In this document: one piece after another, positions 13,149-25,500 of the stretch
How the letters are laid out: each line of letters opens with the position of its first letter
How positions within the stretch are numbered: position 1 is the first letter of the stretch
DNA from: Auanema rhodensis
Taxonomy: Eukaryota; Nematoda; Chromadorea; Rhabditida; Rhabditidae
DNA: 64,000 bases
Reading direction: 5' to 3'
Assembly (NCBI GenBank): GCA_964057225.1
Contig: OZ059895.1
Location: 5,394,001-5,458,000 of the forward strand
Position numbers and translations under genes: made by a program
The notes under the pieces: model-generated
What the model saw: the letters and a program-made list of their open reading frames with translations, nothing else
What the model was told of the DNA's origin: nothing
Database searches by the model: none

Positions 13149-15399
13149 TTAGGCTTTCCTTAATTCGAGATCCAAAAATATTCGGAAAGTCAACAAAACG
13201 TTCTCAACTTCACACTCAGCAGTCTGAAAGAATAATAGAATGACATAAGCAGTCGACAACAAGAGATGTTTTCATCTTAATTACCTCTAATAAAACTCTT
13301 GCTTTTAGAAACTGATCATACTTCACTCTGTCTGCGGGAGGCATGTATGTTTCCACGACCTCATTAATCTGCAAATAGGATGTAACTTCTCATTTTTCTA
13401 GATTTTCACACTTCTTGTTGTTTCGTCATCTCGTCCTTATTAGCATCCGCTCGAATTTCTTCTGAAATTGAGCGAATGGTGAGCTGCTTATCTGAGAGGG
13501 TCTTATTCTCTCTGTACTCATACTGACGTCGTAAAATCAAATTTCTCATAGTCTAAAAAACAAAAAAAGGTGAGACATAAAACTATAAAAATTACTTTGC
13601 AAGTGTATTCGATTAAAAGCTGTACAGTTTGTTTCAAATTTACATAATATAAATATACGGTTCGAGCTGGAGCAAAATCATTCGTTCTTCCCACAGGCTA
13701 CAAAAATTGAATAAATATTCAACAATAATAATTGAATAGACTTACACGAATGAAAATGTATCCTTCTTCTTGCAGTGCATAAAGAAGTTCTCTAGTCTCT
13801 TTTGAACTCATCATTGTTAGTTTTTCAATATGTTCTTCCTCTAAATAACCTTTGCTTTGTAATAGTCGGAAAATTCTGAAAAGAATACATACAGTTAATT
13901 TAAAAACAAAAATTGTAACACCCACCTAACAGCTTTAGTATCCAGTTGCTCTCGTATAAATGATTCGATATGATTCTGGCACATCAAAGTAATCGCACGT
14001 TCAAAGTCTTAAAATTGCTTATAACATAAAATATTTAAAACAAATGTTTTACCTATCACATAAAGGCCTCCACTGCTGTCGCCTACTTTTCTCAAAACTC
14101 CTGTAGATTCCTCAACTAATGATTTCAAAGCCCACTCCACTCCGGTCTTATCTAAGTTCAAGCTATTTTCTTTAGCGTAACGTAAAATATCGAAAACCTG
14201 AAAAAAATTAAAAATTAAAATACAGAACAATATAAATGAAACATACAGAAACATGAGCACTATTCGCTGCTTTTATGGAAGATGATCGTGTTTCGTTAGC
14301 CTTAAGCAGACCAAAGAATGTGTCTTTGCATAACTGCTCCGTTTTTTCTTGCAAAATCTATAAAAAAAAGTTTGAAAACATATCAAATGGCTTGGAAATT
14401 AGAAAAAAATCAACCGGTCAATAGAAATAATTTATGAAAATGAAAACGTTGGGACTCTATGATTAGAAAATTAAAACTCACAGCACGGTTTGGCATAACC
14501 AATTCCAGTACTAATTCATCCCTGATATAACGATCAAAACGAGTCCAATTAACTTTCCAAAATATGTCTTCATCATGATCAGGACCATGTTTTCGTTTTC
14601 TACCTTCAGTAGTAGCTTTATTAGCTGAAACAATGCTTAAATTTTTAAAATAACAGTAATGAAAACATGTTACCAGTAGCAGTGTTGATTTCAAATATTT
14701 TATCAGGCATAATGAAAGGATCATAATTTGTTTCAAATATAGGACATCCTCTTAAATGTGATTTGATTGGAGGACAGCGAATAATGAATTGGGATTCAGA
14801 AAAACGACAAAATGATTCTTTGGCCTACAAGAAAACCAAAAAATTTAAAACTTGGAGTTAATCAAAACTAGCCTGTTCCAATGTGTAATTCCCTTCAGAG
14901 AATTCGGATTGTTGAGAAACTCTCCGAATTGTATCTGAGCAAGTAAGACGGCCACGAGAGAATATTTCTAAGAATAACATTTCTGCTAAATCTCCATATA
15001 AAGTTTTAATAATATAAGCACATCTGAAGATTCTAATTAGGGAAAAGACGTTCAATGATATACACAAACCTGGGTAATTTGGAAAAGGCAAAAATTGGCT
15101 CAGGTTCAATGGAATAACTAACTCGCATAGACGAATCTAATTTAAATGAAACTATACCGAATTGTTCCAAAGATGTTAAAGCTTTTCGGATCTAAACAGA
15201 ACATTATATCTTTTAGTTTGGTAAATATTAAAATTACATTATGAAGAGAAATTTTCCCTCTTAAACGACTCGCAATTGCTGGTAGTGGTCCTGGTTCTTT
15301 CATGACTACCTCAGCAACTTGCATAACCGTACTTCCAAAATGTTCATTAATCAAGGCACAGCTCAGCTCAGAGGCCAAACGGCCTCTAGCGAAAGCCAT
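13149..15399 (-). CDS. POLR3C: RNA polymerase III subunit RPC3 (POLR3C)
   Basis: RPC3 is the largest member of the Pol III-specific RPC3-RPC6-RPC7 subcomplex. It contains winged-helix domains and is needed for promoter opening and initiation at tRNA and 5S genes. The first exon (15238-15399, ATG to HNV junction) carries EHFGSTVMQVAEVVMKEPGP, a strong match to the RPC3 N-terminal winged helix. Later exons include ALTSLEQFGIVSF, GDLAEMLFLEIFSRGRLT, the central FWKVNWTRFDRYIRDELV, the winged helix DKTGVEWALKSLVE, and the C-terminal coiled segment KGYLEEEHIEKLTMMSSKE. The last exon ends LTFRIFLDLELRKA and stop. About nine exons with short introns. The ATG directly follows a ttctag acceptor, and the gene lies 185 nt downstream of neuroguidin on the same strand. 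Confidence 0.92.
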
Positions 15400-15583
15400 C
15401 TAGAATTAAACCTAATGCATCATATTTTGAATTGTGTGATGTAAAGAACAGAAATCAACTGCTTGAACATTTAAATGCAGTACATATATCCATTATCTTT
15501 ATTTTTTTGATTAAAAATCAGAATAACAAAACAGAATAACAAATCAACAATAAAAAAAACAATCAATAAACACAACAATTCAT

Positions 15584-16898
15584 TTATGTGCGTCGCATAA
15601 TAGCTCTTTGCTGAAAAAAAAAACGTTTAAACGGTAACGAAAACGGATATAAAACTTACTTTCGCTTTGTTTTTTAAGTTTTTAATTTTTCTCTTTTCAA
15701 CCTTGTTCCTAGGCCTTTTATGAGATGGGCCATCACCAGGCTTTGCACGTTTTCTAAATTGATATAAAGCAATTTATAATTGAGCAATGAAATAAATACC
15801 TTTTATGAGCCGGTCCTGATCCACTTTCATCTCTTACCATATAACTTCCAAAGTTCAACAAATTATCAACAGCATTTTCATTCTTATGCTTAGCTGCACG
15901 AACCTTTTCAGCTCGAGTAACTTTAAGCCGGACTAGATTATCTTCTTCGTATCGCTCTTTTTCTTTTTCTCTTTCCCAATCACGTTTAGAAACATCCTGA
16001 AATAAAGAACACGTTTCAAATATCTAAGTGATTAGCCTACTCTATATTCTTCTGGAGCTTCGCTATATTGTTCTTTAAGTTCCTGAATAAGGGAACTTTG
16101 CATGGCACGTCTACGCGATCGAGCAACAGCTTTAGATTTCTTGTCGCTCTCTTCTGAAAATCACGAAAAAATAAATTATATTATGTTCTCATCAGGATTT
16201 ACCATCGTAATGAACTGCCATCATCTTTGGAGGAACATATTTTTTTGGTCGTCCCTCTTCTTCTCCTTCTCCTTCTTCATCTTCATTGTCAGATTCATTT
16301 TCATCGTCATCAAACTTAAAATTATTAAATAGAATACGAATAAATTAACCAAACACACCTCCATTTGGTCTAATCTAGGTTTGAGGTTGCTTTCTTTCTT
16401 TGTAGGATCACTCTGTTTCTAAAGAAAACAAAATTTCAAATATTTAACAGAATAACGATCAACCTTAGTGAGCTTATCCACCTGAGAAGCCAATTTTTGT
16501 TCAATAGGTTTAATTTTTTCTAACACCTGTGCAAATTAAGATTATACCTCTAGATTTATGACAAACTAACAGTTCTATGTAATGCTGCTCTTTGAAATGC
16601 TTCGGAACTAGCTATAGATTGTCCAGCACTCATTCTTTCCATTAGGAACGTCATCTCCATAATATATGCTAATAATTCGCGATTTTTAACTTCAAAAAGA
16701 CCAATTCCCTGAAAACAAGTAAACTTACTCGATCATGAGTGAAAAAACAAAAACAAATAGAAGATCACAAACCTCTCTATCATTGTCTGCAGATTTTAAA
16801 GAAGATAAAAATTTCTCAACATTCTGTACAGCGTCTTCAGAAGTCTTAGCGCATTCTGCTAGGACTTTAGCAAAATTACTCGCTTGGGCTTCAGTCAT
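15584..16898 (-). CDS. NGDN: Neuroguidin (Sas10/Utp3/C1D family)
   Basis: Neuroguidin is a nucleolar small-subunit-processome factor that also binds eIF4E/CPEB in animals. The N-terminus has the Sas10/C1D domain (ATG at 16896-16898, MTEAQASNFAKVLAECAK, then GIGLFEVKNRELLAYIMEMT and EAFQRAALHRTVLEKIKPIE). A lysine-rich segment, an acidic stretch (DDDENESDNEDEEGEGEEEG) and the family-typical RPKKYVPPKMMAVHYD follow, then a basic C-terminus (KRAKPGDGPSHKR, NKVEKRKIKNLKNK) ending MRRT. About eight exons with introns near 50 nt. The ATG is one base after an attcag acceptor. It sits 208 nt downstream of the bZIP gene and 185 nt upstream of RPC3, suggesting co-transcription. Identity is well supported by motif order. 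Confidence 0.92.
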
Positions 16899-17105
16899 GC
16901 TGAATATCTTTATAAGTAAGGAAACAAAAACTATTTAAAATATAAAGGTTATTAACCAATAAAAATATTAAAAAAAAGTAATTTCTTTAAAAAGTTGAGT
17001 TTTAGATTTATTCAAAGTTAGGAAAATAAATTCAATATATATATTCCCATATGTACAAAGAAAAAGCATAATCGTAATATACAAGTAGGACTGTAAAGTA
17101 AAGCT

Positions 17106-17709
17106 TTAAGCGGGATTAGAATCCTTTTTGGTAGTTTCGCCGTCGCCAGGTTTGTTCTTGTTACCATTTGCATAAGCAACAAACATTTCTTTCAAAAAAG
17201 TGAGCTCTTTTTGTAGAGATTCAACCTCAAAACAATTATTTTTTAAATTTTAAAACCAAATAAGAACCTTTCTTTCAAGCTGCTCATTTTCTTGGCGTAA
17301 TTCTTCAACTCTAGCAGTAGTTTCAGTTTCTTCTTGGCGTTTTTTTTGTCTCGTTCTGTAATAAATTTACATTGAAAATATAGTAAAATCTGAAAAACTA
17401 TACAGGTGACCATTTTCGATTTAAAGAAGAAATGAAAGTTATAAATAAAAAACAAAAGCATTTTGCCGAGAAAGTACGTACGATATATTTCACACTATAT
17501 TGGTGTTAGTAATAGCTTAACCTAAAATTGGACTTGTACCTACAGTGAAATTTCTCCCATTTTTTTCTTTCGGTTCTGTGCTTCTTCGAAAAACCCTACC
17601 GATTTACGGCTTCATTGTTCCGTTGCCGTTTTTGTATATAACTTTCGTCAACTTCTTTGTCTGTACTAGATGACGAGGATTGTGCTTTACTTCTTTTTCG
17701 CCCACTCAT
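17106..17709 (-). CDS. C/EBP-gamma-like bZIP transcription factor
   Basis: Three exons encode a small protein of about 103 aa that is almost only a bZIP. It runs: Ser-rich lead (KAQSSSSSTDKEVDE), basic region YIQKRQRNNEAVNRTRQKKR, then a leucine zipper (VEELRQENEQLERKVESLQ, KELTFLKEMFVAYA), and a short polar tail ending KKDSNPA. The zipper closely follows the vertebrate C/EBP-gamma pattern (KELSVLKDLF), and its size matches the truncated, transactivation-domain-free C/EBP-gamma class (C. elegans CEBP-2), which acts by heterodimerising with other bZIPs. In the N-x7-R core the usual Ser is Thr (NNEAVNRTR). It is first in a three-gene - strand cluster and divergent from the coiled-coil gene starting at 18181. 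Confidence 0.88.
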
Positions 17710-18180
17710 TTTCCAGCTATTTGCTTAAAAAAGAAAATTGAGAAAAAAAATATTATAAAAAAATTAAAATAGAGTATAGTTTCAACGAACTACTAATGTA
17801 TGCAAGCATAGAAGTAACAACGAAGCTAATTGGAAACATGTTGCACTACGTACCACGGTTACTTTTTCGTTGACCCGTACAGTAAGCCTTCTTACTAATT
17901 TGCAAACTTAAATATTTAAAATTTCATATGACTTAAGTAGTATGCTTAAATATCTTTGTTTCATTAATTAAAAAAAAAATTCTTAATCAAGGTCAGGAGT
18001 TTTTATTTTGTAAAATAGTGATCGCATACTCTTCCAATGGTAGTATAAGTGTGGTTCTTCTTATGTTAAAGTTGTACTATTTATTAAATTTATCTCGTTT
18101 CATTGTTGAAGTCAATGTGAAGAATTTTTTAGTTGGATCAAATTGTTTATAGTTAGTTTTTTTTTCCAGATTTAACAACT

Positions 18181-18816
18181 ATGCTTCAGCCTGAGTCGAA
18201 CCGTGTTTTAACATTATTGAATGAAGTCGAGTATTTAATTAAAAGAATTTACTTAAAACGAAGTTTTCTTTTTTTTTAGAAATCTTCAAGTTGAGTTGGA
18301 AGAGCGTTTAATACAATCGAATGAACAAGTGTCAACAGAGGTCATCAAGCTGCAGGACCTGGTAAGCTTTGCTCATTCATGCTTCGATGTAGTCTGAAAT
18401 TTCATTGTTGGGAAACATGTATATTCCGATTTGTGAAATACGACATAAAAGATAGAACTCACTGTGTATTCTCATAAAGATTCTCTCTTCTGATTGAAAT
18501 TCTATATTATATACTAATCTTTGTTTGCAATTTCTAAAATCATGCTTCATGAGGACAATTAGATTCAGAAAATAATTAAGTGGAAATTATCTTTTGTTGT
18601 TTTATTCAATAATCCTATATATATAAATATATAGGCAGAAAATTTGAAAAGAGATCTTTGAAGTTTTTATAAGTTTATATATTTCAATTTTAGAATAAAA
18701 CAGTCGAGAAATATGTTGGCATCTTGCATGAAGTTTCTGTTGATATGGTTAACATCTGTGAACGCCTGAATTCTCTGAATTCTAGAGTTACTGCTTTGCA
18801 AAATCTAAAACCTTAA
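18181..18816 (+). CDS. Small coiled-coil protein, BLOC/BORC-subunit-like (84 aa)
   Basis: Exons 18181-18230, 18280-18361 and 18694-18816 join in frame to 255 nt. The product is almost entirely amphipathic helix (LEERLIQSNEQVSTEVIKLQ, NKTVEKYVGILHEVSVDM, ICERLNSLNSRVTALQ). Its size and heptad-like pattern resemble small subunits of BLOC-1/BORC lysosome-positioning complexes, with the C-terminal half faintly KxDL-like (DMVNICERLNSL). This is pattern-level similarity only; another small coiled-coil subunit is equally possible. The ATG follows a tttccag acceptor by 11 nt. Confidence 0.65.
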
Positions 18817-21071
18817 ACAACTCTCGAGGTCTGTTGACTTTTGTTTTGAAGATTTTCTGAAGTTGGATGTTTAGTCTAGCTATGTTGATGTGTTTTGCGA
18901 AGCCACGCCTTAGACTTCACATTCCTACGCATAGTCAATTTCTTTGAATGAAGGTATTCATGTTCATTCGACTATGTCCTTTAAGTCTTTTGACTTTCTT
19001 CAATGTTCTCGATTTTCTTGCTCACATCCGTCCGCTTAAGCTACTTAGTGTGATCAAATACATGCAGATCTCAGCGCGCAATAGTTTTCTTTATTCATGA
19101 GTTTGCTCCCGTTTTTTTCAAATTATAGTCTGAAAAGTTCAGGCATACTCAAGTTCTTTTCATTCTTCTCCTGATCACTCTGTTACCTGTGAATAACAGG
19201 TATCTCATTGAACATGCAACTATTTATTTTTAATGGAATCTGAATTCACCCTACTCAATCACTTTTGGCATCTGTTTTGAGCTCCTTTTTCACCAATGCT
19301 TGCATTACTTTACAATTTTATTTTAACATCTTCGTCTTACTCTTTCGTTGGATTTTAATTTCGAATTCTTCCAATTTGCACTAAAATCATTCAATGACAA
19401 AGCGCGATATTGAATACGTAATATGATCTTTCCTTATTTGCTGTTCTAGTTGAAGACGCATTGAGTCATTCGAAGTCGACTTCCTGTTTACTTATGTCTT
19501 TTGCGGTATTAATTATAATTCTGCTATTGTTTCTATTTCTACCTGTCGGTCACGTGTGACATCTCGTTCTCACTCTCTTCTGTATCGTCATTGAACGCTT
19601 TCCCAGAGCACTACATTTCTATTCAATCGAGCTGCGATTAACCTGTGTTGAGACAAAGTTCAATGTAATTTAATTCTTCAGGAATTAAATTGGTCAAAGC
19701 TATTCTCTAAAAGTTCTTCGCTCTTTTCTCCTTCTATTGTAGGTAAATATACTTGGGTTTAAAAAATTGAAAGAAGCTCAAGCAATCGCTGCGTAAATAT
19801 ATTTAAAAATGTTTCATCATGATTCTTTCATAAGTAAAACTTTTATCTCGATCATATTTTTCACCGAACATTCACCTATTTCTACTTCCTTCTTTCTTTT
19901 TTCTTCTCTATTTCATTTTATAAACTTCTCTCATCTTGAGAGTTTTAGAGCTAACGGCTTGTCATCAGCTTCCGTTACTTTATGACGTTACGGCTCGGAG
20001 ACTACGTGCTCTGACTTGACTCGTTTTCTCGCAGTTCTAACTTGATTTCTAAGTATATTCAGCTTTCGAATGGCACTTTGTATTATAGAAATGTGGAGCT
20101 GTCAAAGTTTAACCTGTTCAAATACCCTTTCTTATTTCATGAGTCATCAACAAGAAATCAGAAATATGTCTCTGAAATAAGTACATAGGGTCAGTAGCAC
20201 GGCCATGAATAGCCAACGAGATTTTGTGTCGAGAATCGAATGCTTCTTCGTTTTCCTGAGTTTTAGGCAATTTGCATGCATTTTCCCTAGTTAAAGGTTT
20301 TGGCTTTTCCTTTCTCAAATCCAATATGATTATCGGCTATTTCACTACTTATGTACTCTTTCTTTTTGGCAATATTATATTCATTTTGTTTCTGTCTGCA
20401 AACAACTTTACTCATATTCTTAGCCGGAAGGCAACGCTAATAAACTTATGATACGAAAAAAATCCGGAGATGGAAATTTACTTTTCTTTTTCTTTCTTTA
20501 TAATCGATAGCCCTGTGTTTATTCGAGCAGCTGTTTGATCATATATTGGCCAGCTACAACCAGTATGCCAGCAAACTGTCTTAGTTTTTTTTGAAAAATA
20601 TTCAACCATCGGTTAGTCACAAATCACAATTTTCTTTTTCTTCATCCAACTCATGAAGCCAAAGCTACACATGCTCACCTCCATCTTTGGTCGTTGTTCA
20701 GTTTCTCTCTTTTCCTGCTCTTCATTTACTATTTCCCGAAGTCGAACGATTTTTGAAAAAACATTTCCATTGAAAATCCAACCTAATTGGGCTCGAGAGG
20801 AAGGATGAATGAAAGCACCTTGGTAAAGTCCCGAACAACGTTCTCTGGTTTATGTATATCCTCATTAAAGCTATTCAGTTATTCATCCAAATAATACTCT
20901 ATCACTTTGTAATTGCATTCTTCTTTTCCGTATTCTTTACTTTTTTCCTTGTCATTCTACTGCTCTCTTTCTGTCTCTTTCCGTCTTGTCCAGACCCACT
21001 CCTCCTACGCGTTAGGCCACCCTTTATCTTCATTTGTATTTCAGTCTTGATATTTCAGGAGGCGTTATGTG
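18817..21071. other. Gene-free pyrimidine-rich stretch, possibly 5' intron of the Ly6 gene
   Basis: More than 2 kb without a supported exon. The + strand is visibly rich in T and C, as in sense-strand introns here, and it ends in a gatatttcag acceptor 12 nt before the Ly6 ATG. It may therefore be a long 5' intron or promoter region of that gene. No repeat or RNA gene was recognised in it. Confidence 0.4.
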
Positions 21072-21937
21072 ATGCTGCTTGTTTTGTTTCTTTCAATTGC
21101 TCATGCCGTAAATGCTCTTCTTTGTCTGCAATGCGACGGTCGAAATTTTAGTCATGGCTTGAAGTAAGTACCCTAGCTATTCAAATGGCTAGATCAATTC
21201 ATAAAAAGTGTGCGATAGAGAATTGTTTGATTTAGTCATTAGATATTTCACATCATTTGATCATCATAATAATTTCCAGATTGTCACTCGACGATTGCTG
21301 TCACGTCTCATTCGCCGTTTGTTCTAAAGGCCAGGTCTGTATTCGGGCTTTTGTGTCAGCTCCAAATAGAAAATTTTTTCTTTCCGGCTGTCATGAACCT
21401 GAGGATGGACTAATAGGTTTGATATATCTTTCATTTTTCGATTTCTGACGACGATCAAGATTTAAGTCAATGAATTCAGGTTGTGACACCCACTCTCTTC
21501 CATTTAACGCGACTGTGCATCGATGTGCTTGCACCGATTCGAAATGTCAACTCTATTTTCCTAAAAGTTGTTCTTCTCGTATAACATCAACTTCAACTTC
21601 ATCTTTTGCTAATAGTAAATATCATCATTCTAATGACACTATTCATATTCATTCTCATCATCACTCTCAGCACCATCATAAACACCATCATCATAAATCA
21701 GTATCTACCACACTGCCACCTATTTCTAAGCCTCCTTTTTTGAAAGCTATAAAGACAACTGAGCCTCATCTAGTTCTTTATGACGAAGCATTGGGTTCCA
21801 CACTTTCTAATTCTCAATCTGTAAGTTATGATAAACTAACTTTATCATCTGATGCACAAGTGCTCTTGAAGCACAGCTCATCAGCTTCTTTCTATGCCAT
21901 TGTCATTGTATGCTCAATAATATGTGTTTTACTCTGA
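21072..21937 (+). CDS. Ly6/uPAR-type GPI-anchored protein with histidine-rich linker (228 aa)
   Basis: Exons 21072-21163, 21280-21416 and 21480-21937 give 687 nt in frame. The N-terminus is a signal peptide (MLLVLFLSIAHAVNA). A three-finger Ly6 domain follows, opening LLCLQCDG and containing about twelve cysteines in typical spacing (DDCC, C-x5-C, GCHEPEDG, CACTDSKCQ). Next comes a low-complexity Ser/Thr and His-rich linker at roughly 21600-21715 (HSHHHSQHHHKHHHHK). The C-terminal hydrophobic segment (SFYAIVIVCSIICVLL) ends at the stop, as in GPI-anchor signals. Ly6 proteins modulate receptors and ion channels at the cell surface. The His-rich linker is unusual and could bind metal. No named orthologue is recognised. 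Confidence 0.85.
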
Positions 21938-22522
21938 ATTGTCACTTTCGTTTGAAGCTTTAGTTACCGATTTCTAGTCATTATCGACTGTATCCTACTC
22001 AAATCTGGTCTTCGCTCTGTGACATTCCCATATTTCACGTACACCTCTTGGTTGTTTTCATATTTTTATACAAATTATTTAATTTACATAAACTATATTT
22101 AGGAAACAAACAAAACTCATTACTAAAATATATGAAAGAAACAATATCCAAATAAAGAGCTAAGAAGAAAGATTTTGATCAAATTATAACAATGAAGAAT
22201 GATATAAAATGAAATTACAACATACAAAATACAATAATACAAAACTTATATATGAAATCAAGAAAAAAAACAACTTATATACAGATAGATATTGTGCTAA
22301 ATTTATAATGCTTGCATATTTTTGAAGTAGCTCATATAATAATTGCAACATAAATAAAACAAAAACAATGAATAATATTAGAGAAGAGAAAATTTTTGGC
22401 TATAATATGTGAATATGAGTTAATCATGTAAAATTACTTATCTTAGTACATAAAGAACAACCTAAGTTTTGTCGTAGACCAATTACAATTTCAATTACGT
22501 CTTTTGTGAGATATCTTTTTGT

Positions 22523-25500
22523 TTAGAATTTGGCCAAATCTGCTATTCGTAACACATGCTTACATCCTAATTTCTCACATGCCTTCACTCGTTTCCTAAA
22601 TAACAGATTGTTGAGAAATTAAAAAATAAAATAGAGAACATACTTCCTACATATACATTGTTCCTTGGATTTGGCTACACGAGCTTTTCCACCTCGACCC
22701 GATCGGCCGTTAGATGATACAGTTGATTGGGCCATAACTCTAGCTCCAGAAGTTTCTGCAGTTGTTCTACTGTTCACTAATGGCGATCCCACGGACATCT
22801 TATCCCCTTCTGCATCACAACTCATCGAAGCAAAGTTATCAGTTATCTGTTGAACTGTGGAAAAAAGACAATCGGTTGATGCAATGTAGGTCCTCGGTTT
22901 AATTAATCGCAGAAGGCTATAATACCGCTTTGGTATGATTAAAGAAGCAAAGCCATCACAGGCGCTTGTATAGAACAATGAAAGTGTGCTTGGATTTCTG
23001 AGGATATCTTTGATAAGACCTTGCTCAAGGCCAACGGTTTGCAAGACACTAATTTGCTCTGTTGTGGCATCCTCGTTAATAATCGCATTAATGATTTCGC
23101 GAATAACCACATCCTTTGATTCCATGGCAACAATGTCACGCTCGTCAGTTTCCGGTCCATGATACATAGCAAACCTCAAAACGTACGTTAACATTTCCAG
23201 ACGAGCTCCATGCAACAGTTTCAATGTTAAAGAAAACTCTTGAGGATAATCGGCAATCCTGCCACCGCTGGTGATCATTGAATGTGCTTGCATAAGTCTT
23301 ACGAGAGTTAACTGTTGCTGAGCCTGTTCCTCCCAAAGACAAATGTCTTGTCCTTGAATGCTCATTTTGTCATTAGCGAGGCTTGCCGCATTTCTCCATG
23401 TTGAAACAGTTGTGATAATCTCTGATGTCGCATTTTGTCTTACACTTTCGTTATTCATCATTTGTAAGCAAGCTGTAGCACTAAGCGGTGGCAATCTGTT
23501 TTGATCTTCCACAGTGCATTCAGTTGTTTGTATTTTTCTTGGAGAAATTGGTTCTCCAGGGAATTGACAAAAATCGGTTCTTAAAACCATATTACCAGAA
23601 GATGATGGAACAGAGCTAGAATCAGTCTTAGGATCATTACAGATAGACGTAGCAGTTAGCATCTGTTCCTGTATATTCGAAATTGTTTTATTAGGTTCGT
23701 TCATTAGGCTTCGGAAACTCTTAACGAGCATTTCGCTCATGGGAGAGAACACGTCGAATACACTTGCCCATGAAGCACCGATAGAAGGCCGAAGATAGAC
23801 GAATCCTTCAGTATTTGTATCCATAAAATGGAAAATATCATTTTCTGAAAAATTAAAAGTGAACAAATACTTGTCGATACTTTACCTTTTATATCTACAA
23901 CTGAACCATTTAAATCAAATAATTGCATATAACCGGTCAAATTCCGCGTATCTTTATAATTTTTAATAAAATCTATAGAATATATTAATCTTCTACGGAT
24001 TTCATCAACATCACGTTTGATTCCAAGTTTTGAAATTAACGAAGCCCATTCCTTTAAATATCTATTATTAATTTAAACTTAATAGTATAAACGTACAGAT
24101 AAAAGACTGGCCTTTTGCACTATATTCTCTGCAGATTCTCCATATAAAGTCTGTAAATGAAATAAGATAATCTAATATATTAAATATAGACTGTACTTCG
24201 TATCTATATAACATTCCTAGCAATTGCTGTTCTTTAACATTAAAGTTCGGAATTTCACTGTTATACGACTGTGATGTTGAAGATGTTGCTTAAATGGGAA
24301 TCATAATGAAAATCGAAACTCAGAAATAACATACAGCTTGATTGATTGGTTGATGTACTTGATGGCTTTAGATTTGGATCTTTTTCTGCGACACCGATAT
24401 GCTGATATACATTAACAATATCATCTTGAGAATGAGAATCATCTCGATTTCGCAGTTTATTCTAGAAAATCTTAAACATTTACATACATTTGCATCAACT
24501 ACCTGAAGCTCCTTCACACGATTAAGCACCACGTTATGAGTTAAGGAAAGATTAATTTCCTCGCTAGGCACAAAAAGACCAAGAAAAGTTGTAACTGTAG
24601 GAGAGGTTGGGCGTATATCGTTGGAATTCTTCATTAATCTGATTTCTAATGCTTCGTTTAGATAATGTGCTAGTTTTGTTTCAACTTCTTCGGCACTTCG
24701 TTTTGTGCCGCAAAGTGATATACTTCTAGCCCATTTATCTAGTTCCCTGTGAGTTAAAAGGCGAAACCTAGCACTAAAAATAAAAATTAAGAGTAACATT
24801 TCTTTGATTTAAAGCATACGTTTTAGGATTACGCACCCAATATAGAGAGAAATGCTTATATAAAATAAGAAGTTTGTTTTTTTCTTCCACTGTCCATGGA
24901 GGGAGATCCAACGACTTATATTTCCAGAACAAAAATTGATCTAAAATTCTGCTTATTTAATATTATGAAACTAAATGTTAAACCTTTTTTATGATTTAAT
25001 GTTCTTTCAAAATCATCTAGCAGATCTTCAATATCCTGTATATTATCGCTAATATTATCATATATATCATTTGTATATCGATATGGTGTGATTGACTGAA
25101 ACAAGGATAATTATAGTTGGAAAACACGTGGTGTTTCACAAACAATGTCATTTTCATCCGGATTTTTCCGTAGAAAATGAAGTTTAATAATCATTTTATT
25201 AATCTGATTGACTAAAATAGAACACAAAAAATTATTTAATTATCATTATGTATAACTAACTCATGTCATCTCCAATTCTCGAATATTTATTACTTATATC
25301 AAATGATAATGATGATAAATGCTTTTTCCAAGAATGTAATATAAGTTTCTTTAAATTAGTACCACATGAATCTAACTCGGGTGCTTCACTAGCATATCTA
25401 TAGTATTAAAGATTTAAACTTGAATATTAATAGTGTCAAACCTTTTACTATGGAATATGGTGAAAAACTCGGCATGCAGTTTACCTAACACTAGCAACTC

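Noticed and set aside
20852-21151. 99-codon hydrophobic + strand ORF overlapping the Ly6 start
   Set aside because: It is pyrimidine-rich intron-like DNA (Phe/Leu/Ser bias) running into the Ly6 signal-peptide exon in the wrong frame.
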